A DNA stretch of 64,000 nucleotides from Comamonadaceae bacterium ALPHA2B (GCA_005503065.1 SCOE01000018.1:1-64000); one strand, 5' to 3'; positions 1 through 8,866 are shown, counted from the first letter of the stretch. Numbers and translations are program-made. Notes: a model not told the origin generated them from the letters alone.

Positions 1-56
1 GGGTGGGTTCAGCCATGGCGCGGGCAGCTTAACGCAGGCCGAGTGATGAACGAAAA

Positions 57-110
57 GTGCCTGCAGCGCCCGTCGGCTGGGCGCGGACCGCTATCACTTT
101 CATAGCAATC
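57..110. repeat. Double-hairpin dispersed repeat, copy 1
   Basis: Two adjacent hairpins: GCGCCCG-N5-TGGGCGC, then GCTAT-N7-ATAGC, preceded by CTGCA. The same arrangement recurs at 27598, 47489 and, in a variant form, 63669. It lies at the 3' end of the kdp-side genes and contains the stop codon of the small gene at 109-252. From memory, similar elements are common between genes in Comamonadaceae; that family assignment was not checked. Confidence 0.6.
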
Positions 111-252
111 ACCGGCGCGCACGCTGCGCACGCGTCGACGCACGCGGCCGCCGGTGGCGCCAGGCGCCGAAGCGCAGCGCCGCCCAGGCAAAGCCCAGCG
201 GAACGGCGAAGGCCGCCAGGGCGCACAGGGCATCGAGCCACTCAGCGGCCAT
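109..252 (-). CDS. Small hydrophobic protein (47 aa), unidentified
   Basis: A 47-residue frame whose ATG lies 9 bases inside the end of the upstream 114-aa gene, so the two overlap and translation is probably coupled. The N-terminal half, about residues 5-27, is a single hydrophobic segment (Ala, Leu, Phe and Trp rich) followed by a very basic tail of Arg, His and Lys-like residues. That layout suggests one membrane helix with its positive end in the cytoplasm. It is the last gene seen in the kdp transcription unit. I do not recognise a family. Its existence rests on the overlap, the amphipathic layout and the lack of any competing frame. Confidence 0.4.
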   Translation of the reverse strand: MAAEWLDALCALAAFAVPLGFAWAALRFGAWRHRRPRASTRAQRARR

Positions 253-586
253 GGCGCATCCCGCAGCGCGCGAGATGTTCGCGCCAGGTCAGCAGTCGCC
301 CGATCTCGCCTTGCGGCGCGCACAGGAGCATGGCGTGCAGCACCTGCGCATAGGCCGCCAGCGGCAGGCGGACCATCAGCCGCACGCGGAAGCCGTGGCC
401 GTCGCCCGTGGCGCCTTCGTGCAGCAGCGGCTCGCACCGCAGCACGCCTGCGCCCTCACAGCCGGCCAGGCAGCGGCGCACGGCGGCGGCATGGGCACAG
501 GGGACGATGACGTCGAGCACGGCGAAGACGGTGCGGTGCCCGGCGCGCGGAATGCCGGGATGTTCCCGGTAGGCGGCGTAGCCCAT
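242..586 (-). CDS. Hypothetical protein (114 aa) behind kdpC
   Basis: The ATG lies 6 bases after the kdpC stop, so it is almost certainly cotranscribed with the K+-ATPase genes. No signal peptide or membrane span is visible. The pattern of strands and helices (hydrophobic strand at about 20-28, helix 32-46, strands 48-56 and 66-74, helix 75-88) resembles a small ferredoxin-like or ACT-like alpha/beta fold, which is inference from pattern only. It has several Cys and His residues but no clear metal motif. A regulatory or accessory role in K+ uptake is suggested by position alone. Family not recognised. Confidence 0.6.
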   Translation of the reverse strand: MGYAAYREHPGIPRAGHRTVFAVLDVIVPCAHAAAVRRCLAGCEGAGVLRCEPLLHEGATGDGHGFRVRLMVRLPLAAYAQVLHAMLLCAPQGEIGRLLTWREHLARCGMRHGR

Positions 587-592
587 GGCGGA

Positions 593-1183
593 TCAGCGGG
601 GAGGCAGCGCGTCGAGGGCGAGGTTGAGTGCCAGCACGTTCACGCGCGGCTCACCGATGAGGCCGAACAGGCTGGCGCCTTCGGTGTGGCGCGCGATGAG
701 GCGCTCCACCTCGGCCTGCGGCAGCGCACGCAGGCGCGCGATGCGCGGCGCCTGCCAGCGCGCCGCCTCGGGGCTGATGTGCGGGTCGAGCCCGCTGGCC
801 GAGGTGGTCACCAGGTCGGCCGGCACCGGCGCAGTGTTGCCGGGGTCGGCGGCGCGCAGCGCCTCGATGCGGGCCTTCACCGCATCGGCCAGCGCCGGGT
901 TCAGCGGGCCCTGGTTGCTGCCGCCCGAGGCGGCGCCGTTGTAGGGCATCGGCGCAGTGGCCGAAGGGCGGCCCCAGAAGTGCCTCGGGTCGCTGAAGTT
1001 CTGGCCGATCAGCGTCGAGCCGACGGCCTGCCCGTCGCGCACCACGAGGCTGCCTGCGGCCTGCTCGGGAAAGGCGCCGCGGGCCACACCGGTCACCGCC
1101 AGCGGATAGACGATGCCGGTCAATGCACTGAGCAGCACGAAGACGGTGAGGGCGGGGCGCAGGAGGGGTTGCTTGTCGTTCAT
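593..1183 (-). CDS. kdpC: K+-transporting ATPase subunit KdpC
   Basis: Small single-span subunit of the high-affinity KdpFABC potassium pump; in the family it stabilises the KdpA-KdpB complex and affects ATP affinity. It has one N-terminal membrane helix (about residues 9-31) and a periplasmic domain with family motifs: [17 protein letters not shown] near residues 60-75, NPAL, and [12 protein letters not shown] near 130-140. The 196-residue length is normal. The ATG at 1183 is preferred because AGGAAGGA lies at good spacing; an ATG two codons earlier (1189) would sit almost on the Shine-Dalgarno sequence. It follows kdpB by 16 bases in the order F-A-B-C. Confidence 0.95.
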   Translation of the reverse strand: MNDKQPLLRPALTVFVLLSALTGIVYPLAVTGVARGAFPEQAAGSLVVRDGQAVGSTLIGQNFSDPRHFWGRPSATAPMPYNGAASGGSNQGPLNPALADAVKARIEALRAADPGNTAPVPADLVTTSASGLDPHISPEAARWQAPRIARLRALPQAEVERLIARHTEGASLFGLIGEPRVNVLALNLALDALPPR

Positions 1184-1199
1184 GGTCATTCCTTCCTGT

Positions 1200-3296
1200 T
1201 CAGACCCACCCGGCCACGGCCAGCAGCAGGTCGATGAGCTTGATGCCGACGAAGGGCACGACGAGGCCGCCGAGGCCGTAGACCAGCAGGTTGCGCCGCA
1301 GCAGCGCAGCCGCGCCCACGGGCCGGTAGCGCACGCCCTTGAGCGCCAGCGGGATCAGGAACACGATCACCAGCGCGTTGAAGATCACCGCGCTGAGGAT
1401 CGCCGACGACGGGCTGGCCAGGCGCATGACGTTGAGCGCCGCAAGCTGCGGGTAGGTGCTGACGAAGATCGCGGGAATGATCGCGAAGTACTTCGCCACG
1501 TCGTTCGCGATGCTGAAGGTGGTGAGCGAGCCGCGCGTCATCAGCAGCGCCTTGCCGGTCTCCACCACCTCGAGCAGCTTGGTCGGGTTGGAGTCCAGGT
1601 CGACCATGTTGCCCGCCTCCTTGGCGGCCTGCGTGCCGCTGCCCATGGCCACGGCGACGTCGGCCTGCGCGAGCGCCGGCGCGTCGTTGGTGCCGTCGCC
1701 GGTCATGGCGACCAGGTGGCCGTCGGCCTGGTGCTGGCGGATGAGCCGCAGCTTGTCCTCGGGCGTGGCCTCGGCCAGGAAATCGTCGACGCCGGCCTCG
1801 GCCGCGATGGCGGCGGCCGTGAGCCGGTTGTCGCCGGTGATCATCACGGTGCGGATGCCCATGCGGCGCAGCTCGGCGAAGCGCTCGCGGATGCCGGTCT
1901 TGACGATGTCCTTGAGCTCCACGATGCCCAGCACGCGCGCGCCTTCGGCCACCGCCAGCGGCGTGCTGCCGCGGCGCGCGACCTCGTCCGCGGCCTGGGC
2001 GACCTCCGGCGGCAGGCGGCCGCCCAGGGCTTCGACATGCCGGCGGACGGCTTCGACGGCGCCCTTGCGCAGCGGCACGGGCTGGCCCGCCAGGTCAAGT
2101 GCAGCGGCCGGCAGGTCGGCGCCGCTCATGCGGGTCTGCGCCGTGAACGGCACGAACACCGCGCCTTCGACCGGCTTGGGCTCGATGCCCTCGCGCTGCG
2201 CCAGCGCGACGATGCTGCGCCCCTCGGGCGTCTCGTCCGCCAGCGAGGCGAGCTGCGCCGCGTGCGCGAGCCGGGCCTTGTTGGCGCCGGGCGCCGGCAG
2301 GAAGGTCGCGGCCTGGCGGTTGCCGTGCGTGATGGTGCCGGTCTTGTCCAGCAGCAGCACGTCGACGTCGCCCGCGGCCTCCACCGCGCGGCCCGAGGTG
2401 GCGATGACGTTGGCCTGCATCATGCGGCTCATGCCGGCCACGCCCACCGCCGACAGCGGGCCGCCGATGGTGGTGGGGATGAGGCACACCAGCAGCGCGA
2501 TCAGCGCCGTGAGCGACACCACGGTGCCCGAGCCCGAGGCCTGCACGCTGAAGATGGAGAAGGGCAGCAGCGTGACGGTGACGACCAGGAACACGATCGT
2601 CAGCGCCACCAGCAGGATGGTCAGCGCGATCTCGTTGGGCGTGCGGCTGCGGCGCGCGGCCTCGACCATGCCGATCATCCGGTCGAGAAAGGACTCGCCG
2701 GGGTTCACGCCGATGCGCACCACGAGCCAATCGGACAGCACGCGCGTGCCGCCGGTGACCGAGGAGAAGTCGCCGCCGGACTCGCGCACCACGGGCGCGG
2801 ATTCGCCGGTGATGGCGCTCTCGTCCACCGAGGCCACGCCCTCGATCACCTCGCCGTCGAGCGGGATCATGTCGCCGGCATCGACCAGCACGATGTCGCC
2901 CTTGCGCAGGTCGGGCGCCTGCACCGGAAGGAAGCCACTGTCGCGGTGCTCGCCCTTGAGCTTCTTGGCCCAGGTGTCCTTGCGCAAGCCGCGCAGCGAC
3001 GCGGCCTGCGCCTTGCTGCGGCCTTCGGCCAGCGCCTCGGCAAAGTTGGCGAAGAGCACGGTGAACCACAGCCACACGGCGATCGCCAGGACGAACCCCG
3101 GGCGCATGCCGGTGTCGCCCGGGAAGCTCAGCGTGTGCGCCCACAGCACGGTGGTGAGGATGCTGCCGATGTAGACGACGAACATCACCGGGTTGCGCCA
3201 CTGCACGCGCGGGCTGAGCTTGGCCAACGCGCCCCAGAGGGCCGGCTTGAGCAGCGCCGAGTCGAAGAGGGAGAGGGAGCTTTTCATCGAGGTCAT
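1200..3296 (-). CDS. kdpB: K+-transporting ATPase ATP-binding subunit KdpB
   Basis: Catalytic P-type ATPase subunit of the Kdp pump in the inner membrane. The sequence shows the actuator motif TGES at residues 163-166, the membrane motif CLIPTTIGG at 271-279 typical of KdpB, the phosphorylation motif DKTGT with the acceptor Asp at about 317, and the hinge motif [12 protein letters not shown] near residue 525. The Pro-Thr-Thr of the M4-type helix and the short N-terminus without heavy-metal domains are as expected. At 698 residues it is slightly longer than the usual ~680. The start ATG has GAGG about 6 bases upstream and lies 7 bases after kdpA. Confidence 0.97.
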   Translation of the reverse strand: MTSMKSSLSLFDSALLKPALWGALAKLSPRVQWRNPVMFVVYIGSILTTVLWAHTLSFPGDTGMRPGFVLAIAVWLWFTVLFANFAEALAEGRSKAQAASLRGLRKDTWAKKLKGEHRDSGFLPVQAPDLRKGDIVLVDAGDMIPLDGEVIEGVASVDESAITGESAPVVRESGGDFSSVTGGTRVLSDWLVVRIGVNPGESFLDRMIGMVEAARRSRTPNEIALTILLVALTIVFLVVTVTLLPFSIFSVQASGSGTVVSLTALIALLVCLIPTTIGGPLSAVGVAGMSRMMQANVIATSGRAVEAAGDVDVLLLDKTGTITHGNRQAATFLPAPGANKARLAHAAQLASLADETPEGRSIVALAQREGIEPKPVEGAVFVPFTAQTRMSGADLPAAALDLAGQPVPLRKGAVEAVRRHVEALGGRLPPEVAQAADEVARRGSTPLAVAEGARVLGIVELKDIVKTGIRERFAELRRMGIRTVMITGDNRLTAAAIAAEAGVDDFLAEATPEDKLRLIRQHQADGHLVAMTGDGTNDAPALAQADVAVAMGSGTQAAKEAGNMVDLDSNPTKLLEVVETGKALLMTRGSLTTFSIANDVAKYFAIIPAIFVSTYPQLAALNVMRLASPSSAILSAVIFNALVIVFLIPLALKGVRYRPVGAAALLRRNLLVYGLGGLVVPFVGIKLIDLLLAVAGWV

Positions 3297-3303
3297 CGCG
3301 GCC

Positions 3304-5112
3304 TCACTTCCAGAGCATGAGGTGCTCGACGATCGGGCCCAGGGCCAGCGCCGGCACGTAGTTGAGCAGGCCCACCAGCAGCACCGTGCCGATGAGCAGC
3401 ACGACGAACAGCGGACCGTGGGTGGGCAGGGTGCCGCTGGTCACCGGCAGGCGCGGCTTGCGCGCCAGCGCACCCGCGATGGCCAGCACCGGCACGATCA
3501 CGCCGAAGCGGCCCAGCCACATCGCGAGGCCCAGCATGGCGTTGTAGAAGGGCGTGTTGGCCGACAGGCCCGCGAAGGCGCTGCCGTTGTTGTTGGCAGC
3601 CGAACTGAAGGCGTAGAGGATCTCGGAGAAGCCGTGCGCACCGGGGTTCGCGATGCCGGCCTTGCCCGCGGCGGCACTCACCGCCACCGCGGTGCCCAGC
3701 AGCACCAGCAGCGGCGTGACGAGGATGGCGATCGAGGTGAGCTTCATCTCGTGCACCTCGATCTTCTTGCCCAGGTACTCGGGCGTGCGGCCGATCATCA
3801 GCCCGGCGATGAAGACCGCGAGCACGGCGAAGACCAGCATGCCGTACAGGCCCGAGCCCACACCGCCGAAGACGACCTCGCCGAGTTGCATCATGACCAG
3901 CGTGACCAGGCCGCCCACGGGCGTGAGCGAATCGTGCATGGCGATCACGGCACCGCACGACGCGGCGGTGGTGACGACGGCGAAGAGCGACGACGCGGCG
4001 ATGCCGAAGCGCAGGTCCTTGCCCTCGAGGTTGCCGGCCGACGGGTCGACGCCGAGCGCCGTGAGCAGCGGGTTGCCGGCCTGCTCGGCCCAGGTGGCGA
4101 CGACCACGGCGGCGACGAACAGCACCGTCATCGCCGCGAGGATGGCCCAGCCCTGGCGGACGTCGCCGACGACGCGCCCGAAGGCGAAGCACAGCGCGGC
4201 CGGGACGAGGAAGATCGACAGCATCTGCGCGAAGTTGCTCAGCGGCGTGGGGTTCTCGTAGGGGTGCGCAGAGTTGGCGTTGAAGAAGCCACCGCCGTTG
4301 GTGCCGAGCATCTTGATGGCCTCCTGCGAGGCGACGGGGCCCATGGCGAGGGTCTGGGTCTGCGTGCGCGCCTCCTCGGTGACCGGCTGGCCCTTGGCGT
4401 CGGTCACCGGCTGGCCGTCGGCCCCGACCTTGGGCTGCACGTAGGCGATCGCCTCGACGGTGCGGACCTCGGCGTAGCGGTCGAAGTTCTGGATGACGCC
4501 CTGCCCGACCAGAAAGATCGCGAAGACGAAGGACAGCGGCAGCAGCACCCAGAGCGTGATGCGCACGAGGTCGGCCCAGAAGTTGCCGAGCAGCCCCTCG
4601 GCCGCCGGCGCGCCCTTCTCGGCCTTGGCCTGGCCGCGCGACGCGAAGCCGCGGATGAGGGCGAAGGCGATGGCGATGCCGGTGGCGGCGGAGACGAAGT
4701 TCTGCACCGTGAGGCCGAGCATCTGCGTGAGGTAGCTCATGGTGCTTTCGCCGGCGTAGCCCTGCCAGTTGGTGTTGGTGACGAAGCTGACGGCGGTGTT
4801 GAAGGCGGAGTCGGGCGAGATGGCAGGCAGCGCAGCCGGGTTGAGGGGCAGCAGGCCCTGAAGGCGTTGCAGTGCGTAGAGGGCCAGCGCGCCGATCGCG
4901 TTGAAGGCGAGCATGGCCAGCGCGTAATGGCGCCAGCCCATCGCGATGTCGGGCCGCACGCCGGCGAGCCGGTACAGCGGTGCCTCGACGCGCTGCATCC
5001 AGCGCGGCAGGCTGCCGTTGCACAGGGCCGCGAGCACCCGGCCGAGCGGCCAGGCGAGGAGGCCCAGCACGGCAAGAAAGAGGGCCAGCAGGCCCCATGC
5101 ATTGCCACTCAT
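3304..5112 (-). CDS. kdpA: K+-transporting ATPase potassium-binding subunit KdpA
   Basis: Membrane channel-like subunit that binds and conducts K+ in the Kdp complex; it belongs to the SKT superfamily with four pore loops. The sequence has about ten hydrophobic spans and the four filter-like loops: [11 protein letters not shown] near residue 115, [16 protein letters not shown] near 260-275, [15 protein letters not shown] near 400, and [15 protein letters not shown] near 505-520. The full length of 602 residues is normal. It starts 3 bases after the kdpF stop and is followed at once by kdpB, so the four Kdp subunits form one operon. Confidence 0.97.
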   Translation of the reverse strand: MSGNAWGLLALFLAVLGLLAWPLGRVLAALCNGSLPRWMQRVEAPLYRLAGVRPDIAMGWRHYALAMLAFNAIGALALYALQRLQGLLPLNPAALPAISPDSAFNTAVSFVTNTNWQGYAGESTMSYLTQMLGLTVQNFVSAATGIAIAFALIRGFASRGQAKAEKGAPAAEGLLGNFWADLVRITLWVLLPLSFVFAIFLVGQGVIQNFDRYAEVRTVEAIAYVQPKVGADGQPVTDAKGQPVTEEARTQTQTLAMGPVASQEAIKMLGTNGGGFFNANSAHPYENPTPLSNFAQMLSIFLVPAALCFAFGRVVGDVRQGWAILAAMTVLFVAAVVVATWAEQAGNPLLTALGVDPSAGNLEGKDLRFGIAASSLFAVVTTAASCGAVIAMHDSLTPVGGLVTLVMMQLGEVVFGGVGSGLYGMLVFAVLAVFIAGLMIGRTPEYLGKKIEVHEMKLTSIAILVTPLLVLLGTAVAVSAAAGKAGIANPGAHGFSEILYAFSSAANNNGSAFAGLSANTPFYNAMLGLAMWLGRFGVIVPVLAIAGALARKPRLPVTSGTLPTHGPLFVVLLIGTVLLVGLLNYVPALALGPIVEHLMLWK

Positions 5113-5115
5113 GGA

Positions 5116-5214
5116 TCAGAACTCCTCGGCGCAGATGAGCGCGAAGACGAGGTAGGCCAGCAGCAGCACGGCCAGCAGGCCGCCGAGGCCGTAGAGGGCT
5201 TCGAGCGCGATCAC
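5116..5214 (-). CDS. kdpF: K+-transporting ATPase small subunit KdpF
   Basis: A 32-residue, single-helix peptide (ALYGLGGLLAVLLLAYLVFAL core) that matches the size and composition of KdpF, a lipid-like stabilising subunit of the Kdp complex. It starts with GTG, which overlaps by four bases (GTGA) the stop of the small gene in front, and it ends 3 bases before kdpA. A much longer reading from further upstream is possible in the same frame but would be basic, non-membrane sequence, so the short GTG start is preferred. Confidence 0.85.
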   Translation of the reverse strand: MIALEALYGLGGLLAVLLLAYLVFALICAEEF

Positions 5215-5324
5215 GGGCGCTCTCCCGAAGGACGCGCCTGGCGGTCGAGCCGGTTCAATCCGACCACCATTTCCGCCACGACGATCCACAAGACGGCCAG
5301 GCCGCCGATCCAGACGATGTCCAT
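5211..5324 (-). CDS. Small membrane protein (37 aa) leading the kdp operon
   Basis: ATG with AGGAG 6 bases upstream, then 37 residues: one hydrophobic helix at about residues 3-21 (DIVWIGGLAVLWIVV) followed by a basic, Pro-containing tail. Its stop overlaps the kdpF GTG in a GTGA junction, so translation of kdpF is likely coupled to it. It is the first gene of the kdp unit. Similar tiny leader proteins in front of kdpF are, from memory, seen in related betaproteobacteria, but I know no name or function. It could be a second KdpF-like stabiliser or a small regulator of operon translation. Confidence 0.65.
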   Translation of the reverse strand: MDIVWIGGLAVLWIVVAEMVVGLNRLDRQARPSGERP

Positions 5325-5367
5325 GCATCACTCCTGCAAAACGATGCGGGCAGTCTCGGAGTCGGGG

Positions 5368-5420
5368 TGTCAAAACGGGGTAGAGAGTGGCGGGGGCGGT
5401 ATCAAAAAGCTGTCAAAACG
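5368..5420. promoter_or_regulatory. Direct repeat TGTCAAAACG upstream of kdp
   Basis: TGTCAAAACG occurs at 5368-5377 and again at 5411-5420, 43 bases apart, 44-96 bases upstream of the first kdp gene. Read on the minus strand each gives CGTTTTGACA, which contains a perfect -35 hexamer TTGACA, but no good -10 lies at 16-18 bases from either. They may be paired binding sites, for example for a KdpE-type activator; this is inference. Confidence 0.35.
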
Positions 5421-5447
5421 CAGGAGGGCGTTGGGGCCGCATCGGGA

Positions 5448-5472
5448 TCGTCACGTTTGTGACGAGTTTGGC
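5448..5472. promoter_or_regulatory. TCGTCACG..CGTGACGA-type palindromic motif, copy A
   Basis: TCGTCACGTTTGTGACGA followed by GTTTGGC. The first 18 bases form a near-perfect palindrome. Related copies are at 38272-38296 and 40342-40366, with a half-site at 8867-8886. Here it lies 124 bases in front of the kdp transcription unit. Function unknown. Confidence 0.45.
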
Positions 5473-5673
5473 TGCGGGGCCCGGCTGGCTTGGGCTGGCG
5501 GGCAATTGCACTTGAGGCTTTTTGCGCTGCTGGGTGGGTTCGCTGGGGCTCTTCGGCTGGTCGGCACGAGCGCTGGGGGCCTGGACCGGGCGCGCGATCG
5601 GCCGGCACTGCGCGGGCGCGTTCGGTTTGGTCGGTGCTCCTCTCGATCCCTACCCGCCGTGGGTCCTCCCCCA

Positions 5674-5735
5674 CCCGTTCGGGCTGAGCCTGTCGACACC
5701 CTGCGCAGCGCTTCGACAAGCTCAGCGCGAACGGG
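5674..5735. repeat. Imperfect palindrome (REP-like), CCGTTCGGGCTGAGC arms
   Basis: The left arm CCGTTCGGGCTGAGCCTGTCGA is matched about 12 bases later by an arm whose complement reads CCGTTCGCGCTGAGCTTGTCGA. It forms a long stem with few mismatches. The same core (TTCGACAAGCTCAGC) is, from memory, a widely dispersed extragenic palindrome in many proteobacteria. It sits in the kdp/nadM gap and has no coding overlap. Confidence 0.6.
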
Positions 5736-5832
5736 GATGGGCGCTCAAAGAGGGAAGCAAGACAGTGCAGCGCCACAGTCCGTCGTGCCAGCCGAACAAC
5801 CACAGCCGTCAGGTTCAGGCCATCGAACACAT

Positions 5833-5855
5833 TTAAGTTGTACACAGCAACTTAA
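5833..5855. promoter_or_regulatory. Candidate operator upstream of nadM
   Basis: A perfect 8-bp inverted repeat, TTAAGTTG-N7-CAACTTAA, in an otherwise GC-rich region. It ends directly next to the -35 box of the predicted nadM promoter, the right place for a repressor. NAD salvage genes are controlled by NrtR-type regulators in some proteobacteria, but the known NrtR core (GT-N7-AC) is not clearly present, so the regulator is unknown. Confidence 0.5.
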
Positions 5856-5885
5856 TTGGACAAACCCACGAATCCCCGCTATCGT
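5856..5885 (+). promoter_or_regulatory. Predicted sigma-70 promoter of nadM-nadV
   Basis: TTGGAC at 5856-5861 and TATCGT at 5880-5885, 18 bases apart. It would start transcription about 40 bases before the nadM ATG. The -35 box abuts the palindrome at 5833-5855. Confidence 0.4.
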
Positions 5886-5932
5886 CCACCCCACGGCACC
5901 CACGAAGGGCGCTCTTTTTGGGGGATTCCCAG

Positions 5933-7012
5933 ATGCAAACCGTCACCCACCGCAAGTTCGCCTACGCGGTCGTCATCGGCCGCTTCCAGCCGGTCCACTT
6001 CGGCCACCAGCGCCTCATCGAGGAGGCCTTGCGCGCCGCCCAGCGCGTCGTCGTGGTGGTCGGCTCCGACCGCCAGCCCCGCAGCGTCCGCAACCCCTTC
6101 ACCCTCGACGAGCGCGAACGCATGGTGCGCGCCTGCCTGCGCGGCAGCGAACAGATGCGCGTGAGCGTGGTGGGGGTGAGCGACTCGCCCTACAACGACC
6201 AGCTCTGGATCGCGTCCATCCAGTCCGCGGTCGACCGCCTCGTCCTTCAGGACGGTGCCGACCCCGCGAGCACGCGCATCGCCCTCGTCGGCCACCTCAA
6301 GGATTCGAGCAGCTACTACCTGCGGCTCTTCCCCAAGTGGGAGTTCGTGGCGCACGAGGCCGTCGAGAGCATCCATGCCACCGACGTGCGGCAGCTCTAC
6401 TTCGACCCCGAGCGCCGCGGCCAGATCCCGGCCGAGGCCCTGCCCGACGGCACGGCCGAATTCCTGCGCCAGTTCGCCGGCACGGCCGACTATGGCTCGC
6501 TGTGCGAGGAGCGCGCCTTTCTGGTCGACTACCGCGAGCGCTACCGCTACGCCGGCAGCGAGTTTCCGCCGATCTACACCACGGTCGATGCCGTGGTGGT
6601 CGAGGCCGGCCACATCCTGCTGGTGCAGCGCAAGTTCCATCCGGGCCGCGGCACCTGGGCGCTGCCGGGCGGCTTCGTCGGCCAGCAGGAGCGGCTGCTC
6701 GACGCCGCCATCCGCGAGCTGAAGGAGGAGACGCGCCTGAAGGTGCCGGTGCCGGTGCTGCAGGGCAGCGTCAAAGGCAGCCACGTGTTCGACGCGCCGG
6801 AGCGCTCGCAGCGCGGACGCACCATCACGCACGGCTTCTTCTTCGAGCTGGCGCACAACCAATGGACAGGCCTGTCGGAAGTTCGCGCCAACGACGATGC
6901 CGCACAGGCGCGCTGGGTGCCGATCTCGGACTTCCTCGGCATGCAGGCGCAGATGTACGAGGACCACTTCTTCATCGCCAATCATTTCCTGGGCGGACTC
7001 GGTCCTCGCTGA
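5933..7012 (+). CDS. nadM: Bifunctional NMN adenylyltransferase / Nudix hydrolase
   Basis: A fusion of two enzymes in NAD metabolism (359 aa). The N-terminal half is a NadM-type nucleotidyltransferase that joins NMN and ATP to make NAD, with the adenylyltransferase motif GRFQPVHFGH at residues 16-25. The C-terminal half is a Nudix domain with the box GFVGQQERLLDAAIREL... around residues 245-267, expected to cleave ADP-ribose or a similar NAD-derived pyrophosphate. The same fusion is known from cyanobacteria and Francisella. The ATG at 5933 is used; an in-frame TTG at 5918 has no better ribosome site. nadV follows 59 bases later, so the pair turns nicotinamide into NAD in two steps. Confidence 0.9.
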   Translation: MQTVTHRKFAYAVVIGRFQPVHFGHQRLIEEALRAAQRVVVVVGSDRQPRSVRNPFTLDERERMVRACLRGSEQMRVSVVGVSDSPYNDQLWIASIQSAVDRLVLQDGADPASTRIALVGHLKDSSSYYLRLFPKWEFVAHEAVESIHATDVRQLYFDPERRGQIPAEALPDGTAEFLRQFAGTADYGSLCEERAFLVDYRERYRYAGSEFPPIYTTVDAVVVEAGHILLVQRKFHPGRGTWALPGGFVGQQERLLDAAIRELKEETRLKVPVPVLQGSVKGSHVFDAPERSQRGRTITHGFFFELAHNQWTGLSEVRANDDAAQARWVPISDFLGMQAQMYEDHFFIANHFLGGLGPR

Positions 7013-7071
7013 CCGGGTCCTTGGCAAGCAACGATCCCGGTTGACGGGATCCACGTGAAAGGAGCTTTCAC

Positions 7072-8514
7072 ATGTCCGCACTCTCCCCCTCCCCCCTCGG
7101 CCGCAACCTGCTGCTGCGCACCGATTCGTACAAGGTGTCGCACTGGAAGCAGTACCCACCGGGCACGCAGACCGTGTTCAGCTACATCGAGTCGCGCGGC
7201 GGCGCATTCAGCCATGGCATTTTCTTCGGGCTGCAGGCCTGGCTGCGCGAATACCTGTCGACGCCGGTCACGCGTGATGACATCGATGAAGCCGAGGCGA
7301 TCTTCAAGCTCCACGGCGAGCCTTTCAACCGCGAGGGCTGGCTGCGCCTCGTCGACACCCACGGCGGGCGGCTGCCACTGCGCATCCGCGCCGTGCCCGA
7401 AGGCAGCGTGGTGCCGGCGCACCACGTGCTGGCCACGGTGGAGAACACCGACCCCGAATTCTTCTGGCTCACCAGCTATCTGGAGACCGAACTGCTGCGC
7501 GCCATCTGGTACCCCACCACGGTGGCGACCGTGTCGGCCGCCGCCAAGGCCACGCTGCTGCGCTACCTGGAGGCCAACAGCGACGACCCCGCCGGGCAGA
7601 TCGGCTTCAAGCTGCACGACTTCGGCGCACGCGGCGTGTCGAGCAACGAATCGGCCGCGCTCGGCGGCTTGGCGCACCTGGTCAACTTCCTGGGCACGGA
7701 CACGGTGATGGCGCTGGTGGCAGCACGCCGTTGGTACGACTGCGAGATGGCGGGCTTCTCGATTCCCGCGGCGGAACACAGCACGATCACCGGCTGGGGC
7801 GCCGCGCACGAGGCCGATGCGTACCGCAACATGGTCCGCCAGTTCGGCACGCCCGGCGCGATCTTCGCGGTGGTGAGCGACAGCTACGACATCTTCAATG
7901 CCTGCGACCGCATCTGGGGCACGGAGCTGAGGGAACTGGTCGAGCGCAGCGGGGCCACGCTGGTGGTGCGGCCCGACTCGGGCGACCCGGCGCAGACGGT
8001 GCTGAAGGTGGCGCAGATCCTGGCGGCGCGCTTCGGCACGACGACCAACGCCAAGGGCTTTCGCGTGCTCAAGACGGTGCGCATCATCCAGGGCGACGGC
8101 ATCGACCTGCGTTCGCTGCGGCTGTGCCTGTCGAACCTGCACCACAACGGCTTCGCGGCCGAGAACATCGCCTTCGGCATGGGGGGCGGCCTGTTGCAGC
8201 ACTGCAACCGCGACACCATGCAGTGGGCGATGAAGTGCTCGGCGATGCAGGTCGGCGGGCTGTGGCGCGAGGTCTACAAGCAGCCCGTGGGCGACCCGTC
8301 CAAGGCGTCGAAGAAGGGACGCCTGACGCTCGCGGGCAGCCAGGCGGACGGTTGGCGCACGGTGCGCATCGACGGGGCCGAGGGTGCGCCGGCCGACGAC
8401 GCGCTGCAGACGGTGTTCGAGAACGGTGAGATCGTGCGCAGCCAGTCCTTCGACGATGTGCGTGCGCGGGCCGCGGCCGGCGTGCAGCGGCTGGCGGACC
8501 GCTTCGCGCTGTAA
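7072..8514 (+). CDS. nadV: Nicotinamide phosphoribosyltransferase
   Basis: A NadV/NAMPT-family enzyme (480 aa) that makes NMN from nicotinamide and PRPP, feeding NadM directly upstream. Family signatures are visible: NLLLRTDSYKVSHWKQYPP at the N-terminus, KLHDFGARGVSSNESA near residues 178-193 (substrate loop), the Asp-containing stretch VVRPDSGDP near 300 (PRPP region) and GMGGGLLQHCNRDTM near 370. It has a good Shine-Dalgarno sequence (AAAGGAG) in front of the ATG. Together the two genes give a salvage route that bypasses deamidation of nicotinamide. Confidence 0.92.
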   Translation: MSALSPSPLGRNLLLRTDSYKVSHWKQYPPGTQTVFSYIESRGGAFSHGIFFGLQAWLREYLSTPVTRDDIDEAEAIFKLHGEPFNREGWLRLVDTHGGRLPLRIRAVPEGSVVPAHHVLATVENTDPEFFWLTSYLETELLRAIWYPTTVATVSAAAKATLLRYLEANSDDPAGQIGFKLHDFGARGVSSNESAALGGLAHLVNFLGTDTVMALVAARRWYDCEMAGFSIPAAEHSTITGWGAAHEADAYRNMVRQFGTPGAIFAVVSDSYDIFNACDRIWGTELRELVERSGATLVVRPDSGDPAQTVLKVAQILAARFGTTTNAKGFRVLKTVRIIQGDGIDLRSLRLCLSNLHHNGFAAENIAFGMGGGLLQHCNRDTMQWAMKCSAMQVGGLWREVYKQPVGDPSKASKKGRLTLAGSQADGWRTVRIDGAEGAPADDALQTVFENGEIVRSQSFDDVRARAAAGVQRLADRFAL

Positions 8515-8544
8515 GCGACGTGGCCGACGCGGAGGCCGTGCCGC

Positions 8545-8817
8545 TCAGGCCGCCATGGCCGAAGGCCGGAAGGCCGCCTGCCGCTCCTGCTTCTGGCGCT
8601 GCAGCAGCGCCTCGCGCAGGTTGCCCTGGCGTGTGCGCATTGCCGCGCTGCCGTAGAGCAGCGCCTCGGCGTAGGTCGGGTAGGGCTGCGGGGAGCTGTC
8701 CACCGGGCGGTAGCGCAGTTCGTCGTCGATGTCGGCGTCCACCGGCTCCATCAGGACCCAGTGGAACTGGCCTTCTTCGGCTTCGATCACGGTCAAGGCA
8801 AATTCGACGTAGTCCAT
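8545..8817 (-). CDS. Hypothetical protein (90 aa)
   Basis: A soluble, acidic N-terminal half (MDYVEFALTVIEAEEGQFHW) followed by a helical, basic, Gln/Arg-rich C-terminus. No signal peptide or membrane span. The ATG at 8817 is chosen over in-frame upstream starts because the AT-rich promoter-like stretch (8825-8880) lies immediately ahead and the upstream extension has no coding character. It converges on nadV. The N-terminal part looks like a small alpha/beta domain, but no family is recognised. Confidence 0.6.
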   Translation of the reverse strand: MDYVEFALTVIEAEEGQFHWVLMEPVDADIDDELRYRPVDSSPQPYPTYAEALLYGSAAMRTRQGNLREALLQRQKQERQAAFRPSAMAA

Positions 8818-8866
8818 GTGCGGCGTTTCCAATTGGCCACAATTGTTCACCTTTGTATTAATTTTT

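Larger units (their letters stand above)
5325..5932. other. Divergent intergenic region kdp / nadM (608 bp)
   Basis: No convincing gene. It holds, from left to right: the kdp control region with two copies of TGTCAAAACG, a TCGTCACG palindromic motif, a long imperfect palindrome at 5674-5735, and the nadM operator and promoter. Open frames exist on both strands in the middle part, but they are rich in Arg, Pro and Ser with no ribosome site and no domain pattern. Confidence 0.6.

Noticed and set aside
5402-5845. Possible small genes on both strands in the kdp/nadM gap
   Set aside because: Arg/Pro/Ser-rich, no Shine-Dalgarno sequence, and they run through a palindrome; treated as intergenic.
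5833-5855. NrtR binding site
   Set aside because: The location suits it, but the GT-N7-AC core of known NrtR sites is not clearly present, so only a generic operator is reported.
3193-7044. A very long open frame on the plus strand, antisense to kdpA and the kdp leader and running into nadM
   Set aside because: It is rich in Arg, His, Gln and Asp, has no domain pattern, and covers genes with clear families on other frames. Long antisense frames are common at this GC content.
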